Origin: Streptomyces hydrogenans
Lineage (GTDB): Bacteria; Actinomycetota; Actinomycetes; Streptomycetales; Streptomycetaceae
DNA length: 64,000 bases
NCBI RefSeq assembly: GCF_014656075.1
Contig: NZ_BNBS01000003.1
Coordinates: 1 to 64,000 of the forward strand
Reading direction: 5' to 3'
Shown here: positions 8,200 to 16,846 of the stretch, in pieces
Layout of the letters: each line of letters starts with the position of its first letter
Position numbering within the stretch: the first letter of the stretch is position 1
Translations under genes and position numbers: made by a program
Notes under the pieces: model-generated
The model's database searches: none
Told to the model about the DNA's origin: nothing
Seen by the model: only the letters and a program-made list of their open reading frames with translations

Positions 8200-9383
8200 C
8201 GGGCGAGGTCCTTCCAGGGGACGTCCTTGTCGTTGCGGGGCTCCGGCGGGAGTCCGAGGACCCGCTCGGCGACGATGTTGAGCAGCACCTCGCTGGTGCC
8301 GCCCTCGATCGAGTTGCCCTTGGAGCGCAGGTAGCGGTAGCCCGCCTCGCGTCCGGTGAAGTCGACCAGCTCGGGGCGACGCATGGTCCAGTCGTCGTAC
8401 AGCAGGCCGTCGTCGGCGAGGAGTTCGACCTCCAGGCCGCTGATGGCCTGGTTGAGGCGGGCGAAGGCGAGCTTCATGGCGCTGCCCTCGGGGCCGGGCT
8501 GGCCGGCGACGAGCTGCTGGCGCAGCCGCTCGCCGGTGAAGCGGGCCACCTCGGCGTCCACCCAGAGGTCGAGGAGCCGGCGGTGCAGGGCGTGGGTGCG
8601 CAGTTCGGGACGGTCGCGCCAGACGGCGGCGGCCTTGCCGATCATGCCGCCCTCGCGGGGGATGCGGGCGCCGCCGATGGAGACCCGTTCGTTCATGAGG
8701 GTGGTCTGGGCGACCCGCCAGCCGTCGCCGGTCTCGCCGAGGCGGTGGGCGTCGGGGATGCGGACGCCGGTGAGGAAGACCTCGTTGAACTCGGCCTCGC
8801 CGGTGATCTGGCGCAGCGGCCTGACCTCGACGCCGGGGTCGGTCATGTCGCAGACGAAGTAGGTGATGCCCCGGTGCTTGGGCAGGTCGGGGTCGGTGCG
8901 GGCGATGAGGATGGCCCAGCGGGCGGTGTGGGCGCTGGAGGTCCACACCTTCTGGCCGTCGACGGTCCAGTCGCCGGTGGCGTCGTCGCGGACGGCGCGG
9001 GTGCCGAGGGCGGCGAGGTCGGAGCCGGCGCCGGGTTCGCTGAAGAGCTGGCACCAGACCTCCTCGCCGGTCCACAGCGGGCGCAGGAAGCGGGCCTTGA
9101 CCTCGTCGGAGCCGTAGGCGAGGAGGGTGGGGGCGGCCATGCCGAGGCCGATGCCGATGCGGCGGGGGTCGTTGCCGGGGGCGCCGGCGGCGGTGAGTTC
9201 GGCGTCGACGACGGCCTGGAGGGCGCGGGGGGCGTCGAGTCCGCCCAGGCCGACGGGGTAGTGGACCCAGGCGAGGCCGGCGTCGAAGCGGGCGCGGAGG
9301 AAGTCGAGCCGGTCGGTGGTGGCGGGCGGGTGCTCGGCGAGCAGGTCCCGGGTGCGCTGCCGGAGTTCTGCGGCGTCGGTCAT
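8196..9383 (-). CDS. Acyl-CoA dehydrogenase (first subunit-like)
   Basis: A 395-residue acyl-CoA dehydrogenase. Recognisable blocks are WCQLFSEPGAGSDLAALGTRA (FAD/substrate contact), DGQKVWTSSAHTARWAILIART, TEAEF-like GEAEFNEVFLTGVRIP and the C-terminal RYLRSKGNSIEGGTSEVLLNIVAERVLGLP. It is the middle gene of an operon, with ATGA overlaps to both neighbours. It probably oxidises an acyl-CoA and passes electrons to an ETF; the oxidoreductase upstream belongs to the same unit. The exact substrate cannot be told. Confidence 0.9.
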   Translation of the reverse strand: MTDAAELRQRTRDLLAEHPPATTDRLDFLRARFDAGLAWVHYPVGLGGLDAPRALQAVVDAELTAAGAPGNDPRRIGIGLGMAAPTLLAYGSDEVKARFLRPLWTGEEVWCQLFSEPGAGSDLAALGTRAVRDDATGDWTVDGQKVWTSSAHTARWAILIARTDPDLPKHRGITYFVCDMTDPGVEVRPLRQITGEAEFNEVFLTGVRIPDAHRLGETGDGWRVAQTTLMNERVSIGGARIPREGGMIGKAAAVWRDRPELRTHALHRRLLDLWVDAEVARFTGERLRQQLVAGQPGPEGSAMKLAFARLNQAISGLEVELLADDGLLYDDWTMRRPELVDFTGREAGYRYLRSKGNSIEGGTSEVLLNIVAERVLGLPPEPRNDKDVPWKDLAR

Positions 9384-10348
9384 GCGCGGGCTCCTTCCGG
9401 GAGGACGACCAGGCGTCCGGTGGTGGTGCCGTCGGCGACGCGCTGGACGGCGTCGGCCGCGCCGGCGAAGGGGACGCGTTCGGCGACGAGCGGCTTGACG
9501 GTGCCCTTCGCGGCGAGGGCGGTGAGGGTGTCGTGGCACCGGAGGACGGCGGCCGGGTCGAGCCGGGCGTAGAGGCCCCAGTGGAGGCCCATGATCGTGT
9601 AGTTCTTCACCAGGGCGTGGTTGAGGGCGGGGGCGGGGATGGTGCCGCTCGCGAAGCCGACGACGACGATGCGGCCCTCGAAGGCGACGCACTTGGCGGA
9701 CTGCTGGTACGCCTCGCCTCCGACGGGGTCGTAGATCACGTCGGCGCCGCGGCCTCCGGTGGCTGCCTTGACGGCGGCGACGACGTCCTCGGAGCGGCGG
9801 TCGATGACGACGTCGCAGCCGAGGGCGCGGGCGACGGCGGCCTTGGCGGGGCCGCCGACCACGCCGATGACGGTGGCGCCGGCGGCCTTGCCGAGCTGGA
9901 CGGCGGCGCTGCCGACGCCGCCGGCGGCGGCGTGCACGAGGAGGGTCTCGCCCTCCCGGAGGGCGGCGCGGCGGTGCAGGCCGAACCAGCCGGTCTGGTA
10001 GCCGATGTGGAGGGCGGCGGCCTCGGCGTCGTCCAGGGCGTCGGGGGCCGGGAGGAGGCCGGTGGCGTCGGCGAGGGCGTGGTCGGCGAAGCCGCCGTGC
10101 GGGAGGGCGGCGGTGGCGATGACGCGGCGGCCGTCCTCGGTCTCGCCGCAGATCTCGACGCCGGGGGTGAAGGGGAGCGGCGGCCGGACCTGGTAGTGGC
10201 CGCGGCAGAGCAGCGCGTCGGGGAAGTTGACGTTGGCGGCGCGGACCCTGAGGAGGACCTGGCCGGGCCCGGGTTCGGGGACGTCCACCTCCTCGCGGCG
10301 CATCACCGCGCCGGGTTCGCCGTTCTCGTGCACTCGCCATGCCTGCAT
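9380..10348 (-). CDS. NADPH:quinone oxidoreductase family protein (MDR superfamily)
   Basis: A 322-residue zinc-independent medium-chain dehydrogenase/reductase of the quinone-oxidoreductase group. It has an N-terminal GroES-like half (VPEPGPGQVLLRVRAANVNFPDALLCRGHY), the Rossmann motif HAAAGGVGSAAVQLGKAAGA and the C-terminal GADVIYDPVGG block. The Cys/His zinc ligands of alcohol dehydrogenases are absent. It is first in a three-gene operon with the two acyl-CoA dehydrogenases. ATG 10348 follows GGAGG at 9 nt. Expression is probably controlled through the repeat region just upstream. Confidence 0.85.
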   Translation of the reverse strand: MQAWRVHENGEPGAVMRREEVDVPEPGPGQVLLRVRAANVNFPDALLCRGHYQVRPPLPFTPGVEICGETEDGRRVIATAALPHGGFADHALADATGLLPAPDALDDAEAAALHIGYQTGWFGLHRRAALREGETLLVHAAAGGVGSAAVQLGKAAGATVIGVVGGPAKAAVARALGCDVVIDRRSEDVVAAVKAATGGRGADVIYDPVGGEAYQQSAKCVAFEGRIVVVGFASGTIPAPALNHALVKNYTIMGLHWGLYARLDPAAVLRCHDTLTALAAKGTVKPLVAERVPFAGAADAVQRVADGTTTGRLVVLPEGARA

Positions 10349-10371
10349 CCGTCGAGCCTCCGTCCGTACCG

Positions 10372-10398
10372 AGCGGTCGGCCGCATACTAAGCGGTCG
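10372..10398 (-). promoter_or_regulatory. Putative operator of the acyl-CoA dehydrogenase operon
   Basis: AGCGGTCG occurs twice, at 10372-10379 and 10391-10398, each inside a partial palindrome (CCGA-GCGG-TCGG and AAGCG-GT-CGCTT). A -10-like TAGTAT (10390-10385) lies between them on the minus strand. Operators of this style are common for TetR regulators of acyl-CoA catabolism. No TetR gene is adjacent, so the regulator is unknown. Confidence 0.5.
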
Positions 10399-10418
10399 CT
10401 TGCCTTCGGGGGAACCAC

Positions 10419-11006
10419 TCAGCCGGACTTCTTGGGCCGCGCCCGGACGTGCATCCGCTCGCCCTGCGGTCCGTACAGGCTCAGGAACTCCACCGGACCG
10501 TCGGCGGTCGGGCCGAACCAGTGCGGCACCCGCGTGTCGAACTCGGCCGCCTCCCCCGCGGCCAGCACCACGTCGTGCTCCCCCAGGACGAGCCTCAGCC
10601 TCCCGGAGAGGACGTACAGCCATTCGTACCCCTCGTGGACCCGCGGGTCCGGCTGCTCGGACGCCTTCTCCTGGATCACCTTGTACGCCTGGAGGCCGCC
10701 GGGCTGGCGGGTCAGCGGATACATCGTGCGGCCGTGCCGGACGATCGGCCGGGCCCGCACCCGGGGGTCGCCGACCGGCGGGGCGCCGACCAGCTCGTCC
10801 AGCGGGACCTGGTGGGCACGGGCCAGCGGGAGGAGCAGTTCGAGGCTCGGCCTGCGCTGCCCGGACTCCAGGCGGGAGAGGGTGGAGACGGAGATGCCGG
10901 TGGCGGCGGAGAGCTCGGCCAGGGTCACCCCGCGGTCGCGGCGGACCCGGCGCAGCCGGGGGCCGACCTCGGTGAGCACGGCGTCGATGCGGTCGTCTTC
11001 GGTCAT
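10419..11006 (-). CDS. XRE-cupin transcriptional regulator
   Basis: A 195-residue two-domain regulator. Residues about 13-68 form a lambda-repressor-type helix-turn-helix (RRVRRDRGVTLAELSAATGISVSTLSRLESGQRRPS). Residues about 105-185 form a cupin fold (EGYEWLYVLSGRLRLVLGEHDVVLAAGEAAEFDTRVPHWF) that should bind a small ligand or metal. It diverges from a flavoprotein oxidoreductase gene, with an inverted repeat midway, the usual layout of a regulator controlling its divergent neighbour. It probably represses both genes; the ligand is unknown. Confidence 0.85.
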   Translation of the reverse strand: MTEDDRIDAVLTEVGPRLRRVRRDRGVTLAELSAATGISVSTLSRLESGQRRPSLELLLPLARAHQVPLDELVGAPPVGDPRVRARPIVRHGRTMYPLTRQPGGLQAYKVIQEKASEQPDPRVHEGYEWLYVLSGRLRLVLGEHDVVLAAGEAAEFDTRVPHWFGPTADGPVEFLSLYGPQGERMHVRARPKKSG

Positions 11007-11024
11007 GCGTCCAGTGTTGCAGGA

Positions 11025-11044
11025 ACGGCAAGTTTCCTTGCCGT
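11025..11044. promoter_or_regulatory. Inverted repeat between regulator and flavoprotein genes
   Basis: ACGGCAAG-TTTC-CTTGCCGT is a perfect 8-bp inverted repeat centred in the 91-bp divergent region, 19 bp from the regulator start. It is the best candidate operator for the XRE-cupin protein. Confidence 0.6.
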
Positions 11045-11097
11045 CGAGGCGGGTCCCGGGTGAGGCTCACGGCATGGACGCACCCCTGGGAGAGAGC

Positions 11098-12036
11098 ATG
11101 GACGAGAACGCCTACGAGGTCGTGGTGATCGGCGGCGGGGCGGCCGGGCTGAGCGCCGGGCTGATCCTCGGCCGGTCGCGGCGGCGCACCCTGGTCGTCG
11201 ACGCGGGCGAGCCGCGCAACGCGCCCAGCGCCCACATGCAGGGCTATCTGTCGCGGGACGGCATGAGCCCGGCGGAGTTCCTCGCGGCGGGCCGCCGCGA
11301 GCTGCAGGAGTACGGCGTCGAGGTACGGCCCGGTGAGGTCACGGAGGCCGCGGCGGACGGCGAGGGCTTCGTGCTCGGGCTCGCCGACGGGACCTCGCTG
11401 ACCGCCCGGCGGCTGGTCGTCGCCACCGGCCTCGTCGACGAGCTGCCGGAGATCGAGGGCCTGGCCGAGCGGTGGGGCCGGGACGTGTTGCACTGCCCGT
11501 ACTGCCACGGCTGGGAGGTCCGGGACCGGGCGTTCGGGGTCATCGCCGGTGCGACCATGCCGGCCCATCAGGCGCTGATGGTCTCGCACTGGTCCCCCGA
11601 CGTGACGCTCTTCCTGAACGGCGCCGAGGTCACGGAGGAGGACGCGCGGCTGCTCGCCGCGGCGGGCGTCACCACCGTCGAGGGCTCGGTCGAGGCGGTC
11701 GTGACCGAGGACGACCGGCTGACCGGGGTCCGGCTCGCCGACGGGCGGACCGTCGGCCGCGAGGTGGTCTTCGCGGCGGCCACCCGGCTCGTCACCCGCG
11801 ACGGGGTGCTGCGCCGGCTGGGCGCGGAGCTGTACGAGACGCCCTTCGGGTCCTTCGTGAAGGTGGACGACACCGGCCGGACGAGCGTGCCCGGCGTGTG
11901 GGCGGCGGGGAACGTGACGGGCCCGACCGAGCAGGTCGTCAACGCGGCGGGGGCGGGCTACCGGGCCGGCACGGTGATCAACGCCGAGCTGCTGATGGGC
12001 GACCTGGCCGCCCGGGCGGACGGGCTCCCCCGCTGA
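11098..12036 (+). CDS. Thioredoxin-reductase-like FAD/NAD(P) oxidoreductase
   Basis: A 312-residue two-dinucleotide-fold flavoprotein. The FAD site is VVVIGGGAAGLSAGL (about 7-21), the redox-type CPYCHGWEVRD motif sits near residue 134, and a late FAD motif is GVWAAGNVTGP. The CPYC pair occupies the place of the CxxC in low-molecular-weight thioredoxin reductases, so the protein may act on a thiol substrate, though the partner is unknown. ATG 11098 has a GGGAGA site; an in-frame ATG 24 nt upstream also has a plausible site. It is divergent from the XRE-cupin gene and probably regulated by it. Confidence 0.8.
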   Translation: MDENAYEVVVIGGGAAGLSAGLILGRSRRRTLVVDAGEPRNAPSAHMQGYLSRDGMSPAEFLAAGRRELQEYGVEVRPGEVTEAAADGEGFVLGLADGTSLTARRLVVATGLVDELPEIEGLAERWGRDVLHCPYCHGWEVRDRAFGVIAGATMPAHQALMVSHWSPDVTLFLNGAEVTEEDARLLAAAGVTTVEGSVEAVVTEDDRLTGVRLADGRTVGREVVFAAATRLVTRDGVLRRLGAELYETPFGSFVKVDDTGRTSVPGVWAAGNVTGPTEQVVNAAGAGYRAGTVINAELLMGDLAARADGLPR

Positions 12037-12160
12037 CCCCTGCGCCGGTCGGATGAACCGCCCCGGCAGCGGTCGCGTCGCCCGGACGGAGGCCCGAGGA
12101 TCGGCCATGGTGGCCGGAAACCGGCCCGGAGGCAGGACGACGGAAGGACGGCACCCGCCC

Positions 12161-12940
12161 ATGCTCGGCACCCAGTACACCCACGGCTCCCCCAGCTGGA
12201 TCGACCTCGGCAGCCCGGACACCACCGCCGCGGCGGAGTTCTACACCGCCGTGTTCGGCTGGGAGTTCCGCTCGGCGGGCCCCGAGGCCGGCGGCTACGG
12301 CTTCTTCCAGCAGGACGGCGCGACCGTGGCCGCGCTCGGGCCGCTCACCGAGGAGGGCGCGCGCAGCGCCTGGACGGTGTACTTCCGGACCTCGGACGCG
12401 GACACGACCCAGATGGTCACGGCCGCCGAGGGCGGCCGGGTCCGGATGCGCGCCATGGACGTGATGGACGCGGGCCGGATCGCCGCGCTCACCGACCCGG
12501 CCGGGGCCGAGTTCGCCGTCTGGCAGCCGGGGTCGGTGAAGGGCCTGGACCGCACCTCCTCGCGGAACACCCTCGTCTGGGTCGAGCTGCACACCCCCGA
12601 CCCGGAGGCCGCGCTCGCCTTCTACGGCTCGCTCTTCGAGTGGCGATGGGCGTCGATGGACGCGCCCGGAATGACCTACCGGGTGATCTCCACCGCCGAG
12701 GGCGACCAGGAGGACGCCTCCTTCGGCGGCGTCGCCGCCCTCCAGGACTCCGGCGAACGCCCGCGCTGGATCCCGTACTTCGAGGTCGAGGACGCCGACG
12801 GCACGGCCGACGCGGTGACCGTCTCGGGCGGCACGGTGCTGCTGCCCCCGGCGGACATCCCCGACGTCGGCCGCCTCGCCTGGTTCAAGGACCCCGCCGG
12901 TGCCGAGTTCGCCGTCCTGAAGCCGGCGCCGATGGGCTGA
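12161..12940 (+). CDS. Two-domain VOC (glyoxalase-like) protein
   Basis: A 259-residue protein made of two tandem VOC modules, about residues 8-125 and 140-258. Each starts with a WIDL/WVEL strand followed by AAEFYTAVFGWEF or ALAFYGSLFEWRW, and each ends in DPAGAEFAV. This arrangement matches the glyoxalase/bleomycin-resistance-like 27-kDa antigen family. The start MLGTQYTHGSP fits the family; the ribosome site (AAGGACGG) is rather distant. The substrate is unknown. The gene ends 13 bp before a mobile-element-like inverted repeat. Confidence 0.8.
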   Translation: MLGTQYTHGSPSWIDLGSPDTTAAAEFYTAVFGWEFRSAGPEAGGYGFFQQDGATVAALGPLTEEGARSAWTVYFRTSDADTTQMVTAAEGGRVRMRAMDVMDAGRIAALTDPAGAEFAVWQPGSVKGLDRTSSRNTLVWVELHTPDPEAALAFYGSLFEWRWASMDAPGMTYRVISTAEGDQEDASFGGVAALQDSGERPRWIPYFEVEDADGTADAVTVSGGTVLLPPADIPDVGRLAWFKDPAGAEFAVLKPAPMG

Positions 12941-12953
12941 CCGGCCTCAGGTT

Positions 12954-13161
12954 CTAGGGTCTGTCTGACCATTGGCGTCGGATCAGGCCGGGTCGTCCGG
13001 CGCGTGCGATCGGCGTGCGGCCGGGGCGCCCTCGGATGGGGTCTCCCCTGCTCGAGCGAAGCCGAGAGCTCGGGGAAGGAGCTACTTGGGGGTTTCGGCC
13101 GTGCGGCGAGCGTGCGTGCCGGGCGGGCCGGACCCGACGGGAATGGTCAGACAGACCCTAG
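12954..13161. mobile_element. MITE-like element with CTAG target duplication
   Basis: Two perfect 20-mers in inverted orientation (CTAGGGTCTGTCTGACCATT at 12954-12973 and its complement at 13142-13161) bound about 208 bp. Taking CTAG as a duplicated target leaves a 200-bp element with 16-bp terminal inverted repeats and no room for a transposase. CTAG duplication fits IS5-family (IS427-type) insertion. The interior has another partial palindrome (CTGCTCGAGCG...GAGAGCTCGGG). The right CTAG copy contains the stop codon of the next minus-strand gene. Confidence 0.75.
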
Positions 13162-13910
13162 CGAGGGAAGACCTCGAAGGTCACCGCGGGGCGGCCGGCG
13201 AAGCGGGCGGAGGCGCGGGAGGTGGTCGCGGTCATGAACTCCCGTACGTACTCCTCCGGTTCCTGGTCGGTCAGGGCCTCGATGTAGGCGCGGTGACAGA
13301 GGAGGGACTCCACCGCGCGCTCCAGGCCGGGACCCGCGTCCACCGCGTGGGTCGGGGTGCTGGACGCCGCGACCGCGACCCGGCGGACGCCGTCCCACGG
13401 CTCCAGGCCCCGCTCGGTCAGTTCGGGGAAGATCCAGCGGTTGCCCGCGTCGGAGGCCGCGTCGAGGGTGGCGCGGCCGACGGCGACGTGGTCGGGGGTG
13501 TTGCGGGGTGCGCCGGGGCCGTCGCCCCAGCCGTCGCGGTGGTTGAGGGTGACGACGAGCTCGGGGCGGTGCCGGCGGATCGCGGCGGCGATGTCGCGGC
13601 GCAGCCCGGTGCCGTACTCGATGACGCCGTCGCGGTGGTCGAGGAACTCGACGGTGTCGACGCCGACGACGGCGGCGCTCGCCCGCTGCTCGCGCTCGCG
13701 CAGCGGGCCGCAGACCTCGGGGGCGAGCGTGTCGATGCCGGCCTCGCCCCGGCTGACCAGCAGGTAGACGACCTCCTTGCCGGCGTCGGTCCAGCTCGCG
13801 ACGGCCGCCGCGCAGCCGTACTCCAGGTCGTCGGGGTGGGCGACGACGGCGAGGGCGCGCTGCCAGTCGTCGGGCAGCTCCGGCAGGTCGGTGGCTTCGG
13901 TGTCGATCAT
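13158..13910 (-). CDS. PIG-L family deacetylase
   Basis: A 250-residue LmbE/PIG-L enzyme with the zinc motif AVVAHPDDLEYG (about 22-33) and a downstream TPDHVAVGRA His motif. The family removes acetyl groups from N-acetylglucosaminyl substrates such as mycothiol precursors or antibiotic aglycones. ATG 13910 overlaps the stop of the SIS-domain gene (ATGA), so they form an operon that may act on an amino sugar. The stop codon TAG lies inside the CTAG duplicate of the adjacent MITE-like element, so the C-terminus (VTFEVFPR) may have been altered by the insertion. Confidence 0.85.
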   Translation of the reverse strand: MIDTEATDLPELPDDWQRALAVVAHPDDLEYGCAAAVASWTDAGKEVVYLLVSRGEAGIDTLAPEVCGPLREREQRASAAVVGVDTVEFLDHRDGVIEYGTGLRRDIAAAIRRHRPELVVTLNHRDGWGDGPGAPRNTPDHVAVGRATLDAASDAGNRWIFPELTERGLEPWDGVRRVAVAASSTPTHAVDAGPGLERAVESLLCHRAYIEALTDQEPEEYVREFMTATTSRASARFAGRPAVTFEVFPR

Positions 13911-14839
13911 GCCCGCAGGATACGGGCGGCGTCCGCGGCGGTGGGGCGGAACGCTCCGGCGAGGATGACGGAGCGTGATTTGTGGCGGGGGCGGTCGGGG
14001 TTGAGGCCGCGCCGGGCGGCGAGGGCGACGGCGAGGCGCTGAGCGCGAACCACGGCCGCGACCGGGTCGACGGCGTCGGCGGTGAACAGGGCACCGGTGG
14101 ACTCGACTTCCTCGCGGAGCCCGGCCGGGACGGGGCCGATGCACCAGACGAGGCTGTCGCGGTCGCTGACGCTGATCGGACCGTGCCGGTACTCCATCGC
14201 CGGGTACGACTCCGTCCATACGCGGGCCACTTCGCGGAGCTTGAGGGCCGCCTCCTCGGCGAGGCCGACGGTCCAGCCGGTGCCGAGGAAGGTGAACTGG
14301 CCGCGCCGCTCCCAGGCCGCGGGGAGGGGCTCGTACAGGGCGAGTTCGGCGTCGGCGACGGAGGGCGCGAGGTCCTCCCCGAGTCCGGCGCGCAGGAGTT
14401 GGAGGGCGGTGGTGGCGAACCGGGTCTGGACGACGGAGCGTTCGTCGGCGAAGGACAGGTCCACGACCTGGTCGGCGAGACGCGCGGCGGGGCTGTCGGG
14501 GACGCCGGTGAGGACGAGGGTCGGGAGGCGTCCGGCGGCACCGGCGAGCAGGTCGACGACCTCGGTGGTCGTACCGGAGCGGGTGAGGGCCACGACGCGT
14601 TCGTAGCCGCGGCCGAGCGGGGTCGGGTCGGAGGCGGGGAAGGCGTCCGTCTCGCCCGCGCCGAGCGACTCGCGCAGGGCCGCGTAGGCGCGGGCGATCA
14701 TGTAGGAGGTGCCGCAGCCGACGACGGCGACCCGCTCGCCGGGCCGGGGCAACCGGTCGGCGAGCGGCCCGGCGAGGGCGGCGGCTCGGCGCCAGCAGTC
14801 GGGCTGGCCGGCGATCTCGGCGGTGACGTGTGCGCTCAT
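13907..14839 (-). CDS. SIS-domain sugar isomerase-like protein
   Basis: A 310-residue protein with two sugar-isomerase (SIS) folds, like the isomerase half of GlmS or AgaS. The first carries VVGCGTSYMIARAYAALRE and ALTRSGTTTEVVDLL; the second carries LGTGWTVGLAEEAALKLREVA and a YRHGPISV motif. It lacks a glutaminase domain, so it probably isomerises or deaminates a phosphorylated amino sugar. It is cotranscribed with the PIG-L deacetylase gene. Start ATG 14839 (MSAHVTAE) fits relatives but has only a weak ribosome site. Confidence 0.8.
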   Translation of the reverse strand: MSAHVTAEIAGQPDCWRRAAALAGPLADRLPRPGERVAVVGCGTSYMIARAYAALRESLGAGETDAFPASDPTPLGRGYERVVALTRSGTTTEVVDLLAGAAGRLPTLVLTGVPDSPAARLADQVVDLSFADERSVVQTRFATTALQLLRAGLGEDLAPSVADAELALYEPLPAAWERRGQFTFLGTGWTVGLAEEAALKLREVARVWTESYPAMEYRHGPISVSDRDSLVWCIGPVPAGLREEVESTGALFTADAVDPVAAVVRAQRLAVALAARRGLNPDRPRHKSRSVILAGAFRPTAADAARILRA

Positions 14840-14930
14840 GGAGTCACTTGTAGCGGTCCGGACGGCTGCCGACCATGGGTGATCGATATCCGGTGCTTGG
14901 ATTTTCACGCGCGGCCGCCGGGAAGGGTGC

Positions 14931-14953
14931 CGGACCCGGGCATACCGGGTCCG
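14931..14953 (-). terminator. Hairpin after the aminopeptidase gene
   Basis: A 9-bp perfect stem (CGGACCCGG/CCGGGTCCG) with a 5-nt loop lies 31 bp past the stop of the minus-strand proline iminopeptidase gene and upstream of the SIS-domain gene. Confidence 0.6.
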
Positions 14954-14983
14954 AAGGCGTGCCGCGGAGGACCGGACGGGCCG

Positions 14984-16291
14984 TCAGAGCTCGTCGCGGG
15001 AGAGGGCGAGGAGCCGGTCGAGGACGCGCGGGCCGCCGGCGCGCACCCCGTCGTGCTCGAACTCGTCGGTGACCCAGGTGCGCAGCCCCCGGATCGCGGC
15101 GGCGGTCTCCAGGGAGTGGGCGGTGTCGACGTACATGTCGTCGTGGTAGACGGCGGCGGCCACCGGCACCCGGTTGGCGGCGAGCCGCTCGGGGTCGTAC
15201 AGCGGGGTCCAGTCGTCGCGCCGGGCGAGGAGTTCGGCGGTCTCGCGCAGCGGGCGGAGCGCGGGGTCGGTGGTGAAGTGCCAGGGGTGCACGGTCTCGC
15301 CGGTGAGCAGGACGGGCGCCCCGGAGGCGAGCGCCGCGGCGGCGTCGAACTCGGGGAAGTCCGCGCGGACCCGCTCGGCGGCCCAGGCCGTGGGGCCCTG
15401 CCCCTGGGCGTAGATGGCCTCGTGGAGGACGGCGTAGAGCGGGTGTCCCGCGTACGAGAGGTGGTTCTGGACCTGCTCCAGGAAGGCGTCGGCGAGGGCG
15501 GGCCCGGCGGGGGTGGGCACGAAGGCGCCCTCCAGGAGGTGGTGGAGCTGGTGGGTGCCCTCGCCGGAGCCGAGGAGGATGCCGAGGGACTGGAACGCCT
15601 CGACGGTGAGCAGGCCGCCGCCGGGCAGGGTGACCTCGTGCTCCAGGAGGTGGCCGGCGATCGCGCGGACGCGCTCGGCGTCGCGCGGGTAGCGGGCGAA
15701 GTGGGCCTCGTTCTTGCGGCGGACGCGCGGGTAGGCGGCGGCGTAGACCTCGTCCGCGGGGGCGTCGAGGGACGGCAGGCCACCGGTGATCAGGACCCGC
15801 TCCAGGCCCTCGGGGGCGGTGGAGAGGTAGTGGACGGCGCAGAAGCCGCCGAAGCTCTGGCCGAGGACGGTCCAGGGGGCGCCGCCGGTGAGCCGGCGGC
15901 GGATGAGCTCGCAGTCCCTGACGATGGCGTCGGCGCGGAAGTGCGCGAGGTAGTCGGCCTGGGCGGCGGCGTCGCCGCGCAGCGGGAGGGTCTGGCGGTT
16001 GGCGGGCGTGGAGCGGCCGGTGCCGCGCTGGTCGAGCAGCAGCACCCGGAACTCGCGGACGGCCCGGCCGATCCACGCCTGCGTGCCGACGAAGCGGCGG
16101 GCGCCGAAGCCGGGGCCGCCCTCCAGGTAGACCAGCCAGGGCAGCCGCTCGCGCTCCCGGTCGCCGAGGCCGCTCGCGACGAGTTCGCGGGCGTGGACCT
16201 CGATCTGCTCGCCGTCGGGGCGGGCGTGGTCGAGGGGGACGGGGAAGTGGTGGTCGGTGACGACGACGCCGGGCTGGCGGTAGGTGGTCAA
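14984..16291 (-). CDS. Proline iminopeptidase-type alpha/beta hydrolase (S33)
   Basis: A 435-residue S33 hydrolase. The oxyanion segment is LEGGPGFGARR, the conserved block LLLDQRGTGRSTPANRQTL follows, and the nucleophile elbow GQSFGGF (Ser) precedes a long cap; the C-terminal His lies in a HPWHF or WVTDEFEHDG region. The family cleaves N-terminal proline or related residues from peptides. TTG 16291 is chosen because CAGGAGCACCG precedes it at proper spacing. It is a single-gene unit ended by the hairpin downstream. Confidence 0.85.
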   Translation of the reverse strand: MTTYRQPGVVVTDHHFPVPLDHARPDGEQIEVHARELVASGLGDRERERLPWLVYLEGGPGFGARRFVGTQAWIGRAVREFRVLLLDQRGTGRSTPANRQTLPLRGDAAAQADYLAHFRADAIVRDCELIRRRLTGGAPWTVLGQSFGGFCAVHYLSTAPEGLERVLITGGLPSLDAPADEVYAAAYPRVRRKNEAHFARYPRDAERVRAIAGHLLEHEVTLPGGGLLTVEAFQSLGILLGSGEGTHQLHHLLEGAFVPTPAGPALADAFLEQVQNHLSYAGHPLYAVLHEAIYAQGQGPTAWAAERVRADFPEFDAAAALASGAPVLLTGETVHPWHFTTDPALRPLRETAELLARRDDWTPLYDPERLAANRVPVAAAVYHDDMYVDTAHSLETAAAIRGLRTWVTDEFEHDGVRAGGPRVLDRLLALSRDEL

Positions 16292-16374
16292 CGGTGCTCC
16301 TGCTGTGCCGATCCTGCTCCGTGCTCCCCCGCCCGCACAGTGGATCACACGGCGGCGCCCGGCGCCGCACCGCC

Positions 16375-16770
16375 CTACCGGGCCTGCATCACCGCGATGA
16401 CGTTGCCGGCGGGGTCGGTGAACCAGGCGATGCCGGCCGGGCCGCCCTCGCCGTCGCCCCGCAGGACGCCCTTGTCGTCGGCGTCGAAGTCGGGGTAGCG
16501 CTCGAAGGTGGCGCCGCGGGCGACCAGGTCGTCGACGGCGCGGTCGATGTCGTCGACCTCGAAGTTGAGGACGGTGAAGGAGGCCGGGGTGTGGTTCTCC
16601 TTGGGGTAGACGAAGACCCGGGCACCGCCCGGCAGGGTCAGGAACAGCATCCGCATGTCCCCGCCCCCGGTCTCCTCCACGGTCAGGCCGAGCCGGTCGC
16701 CGTAGAAGTCGCGCGCGGCGTCCAGGTCGTCCACCGAGAAGCTGCTGTACGCCGTCGTCTCGCCGAACAT
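16375..16770 (-). CDS. Single-domain VOC protein
   Basis: A 131-residue VOC/glyoxalase-like protein. It contains DLDAARDFYGDRLGLTVEE, FTVLNFEVDDIDRAVDDL and the final WFTDPAGNVIAVMQ strand. Metal ligands of true glyoxalases are not obvious. ATG 16770 has GGGAG at 7 nt. It lies between nadE and the peptidase gene, all on the same strand; the function is unknown. Confidence 0.8.
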   Translation of the reverse strand: MFGETTAYSSFSVDDLDAARDFYGDRLGLTVEETGGGDMRMLFLTLPGGARVFVYPKENHTPASFTVLNFEVDDIDRAVDDLVARGATFERYPDFDADDKGVLRGDGEGGPAGIAWFTDPAGNVIAVMQAR

Positions 16771-16846
16771 GGCGTGCTCCCTTCCGGGCCCCGGGCGACG
16801 GGGCTCACCCTTCCAGGATCCGCCTGTTCGGCGAGGGGCGCCCGGG

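Noticed and set aside
13158..14839. A glmS gene
   Set aside because: Only the isomerase (SIS) part is present, with no glutaminase domain, and it is paired with a PIG-L deacetylase.
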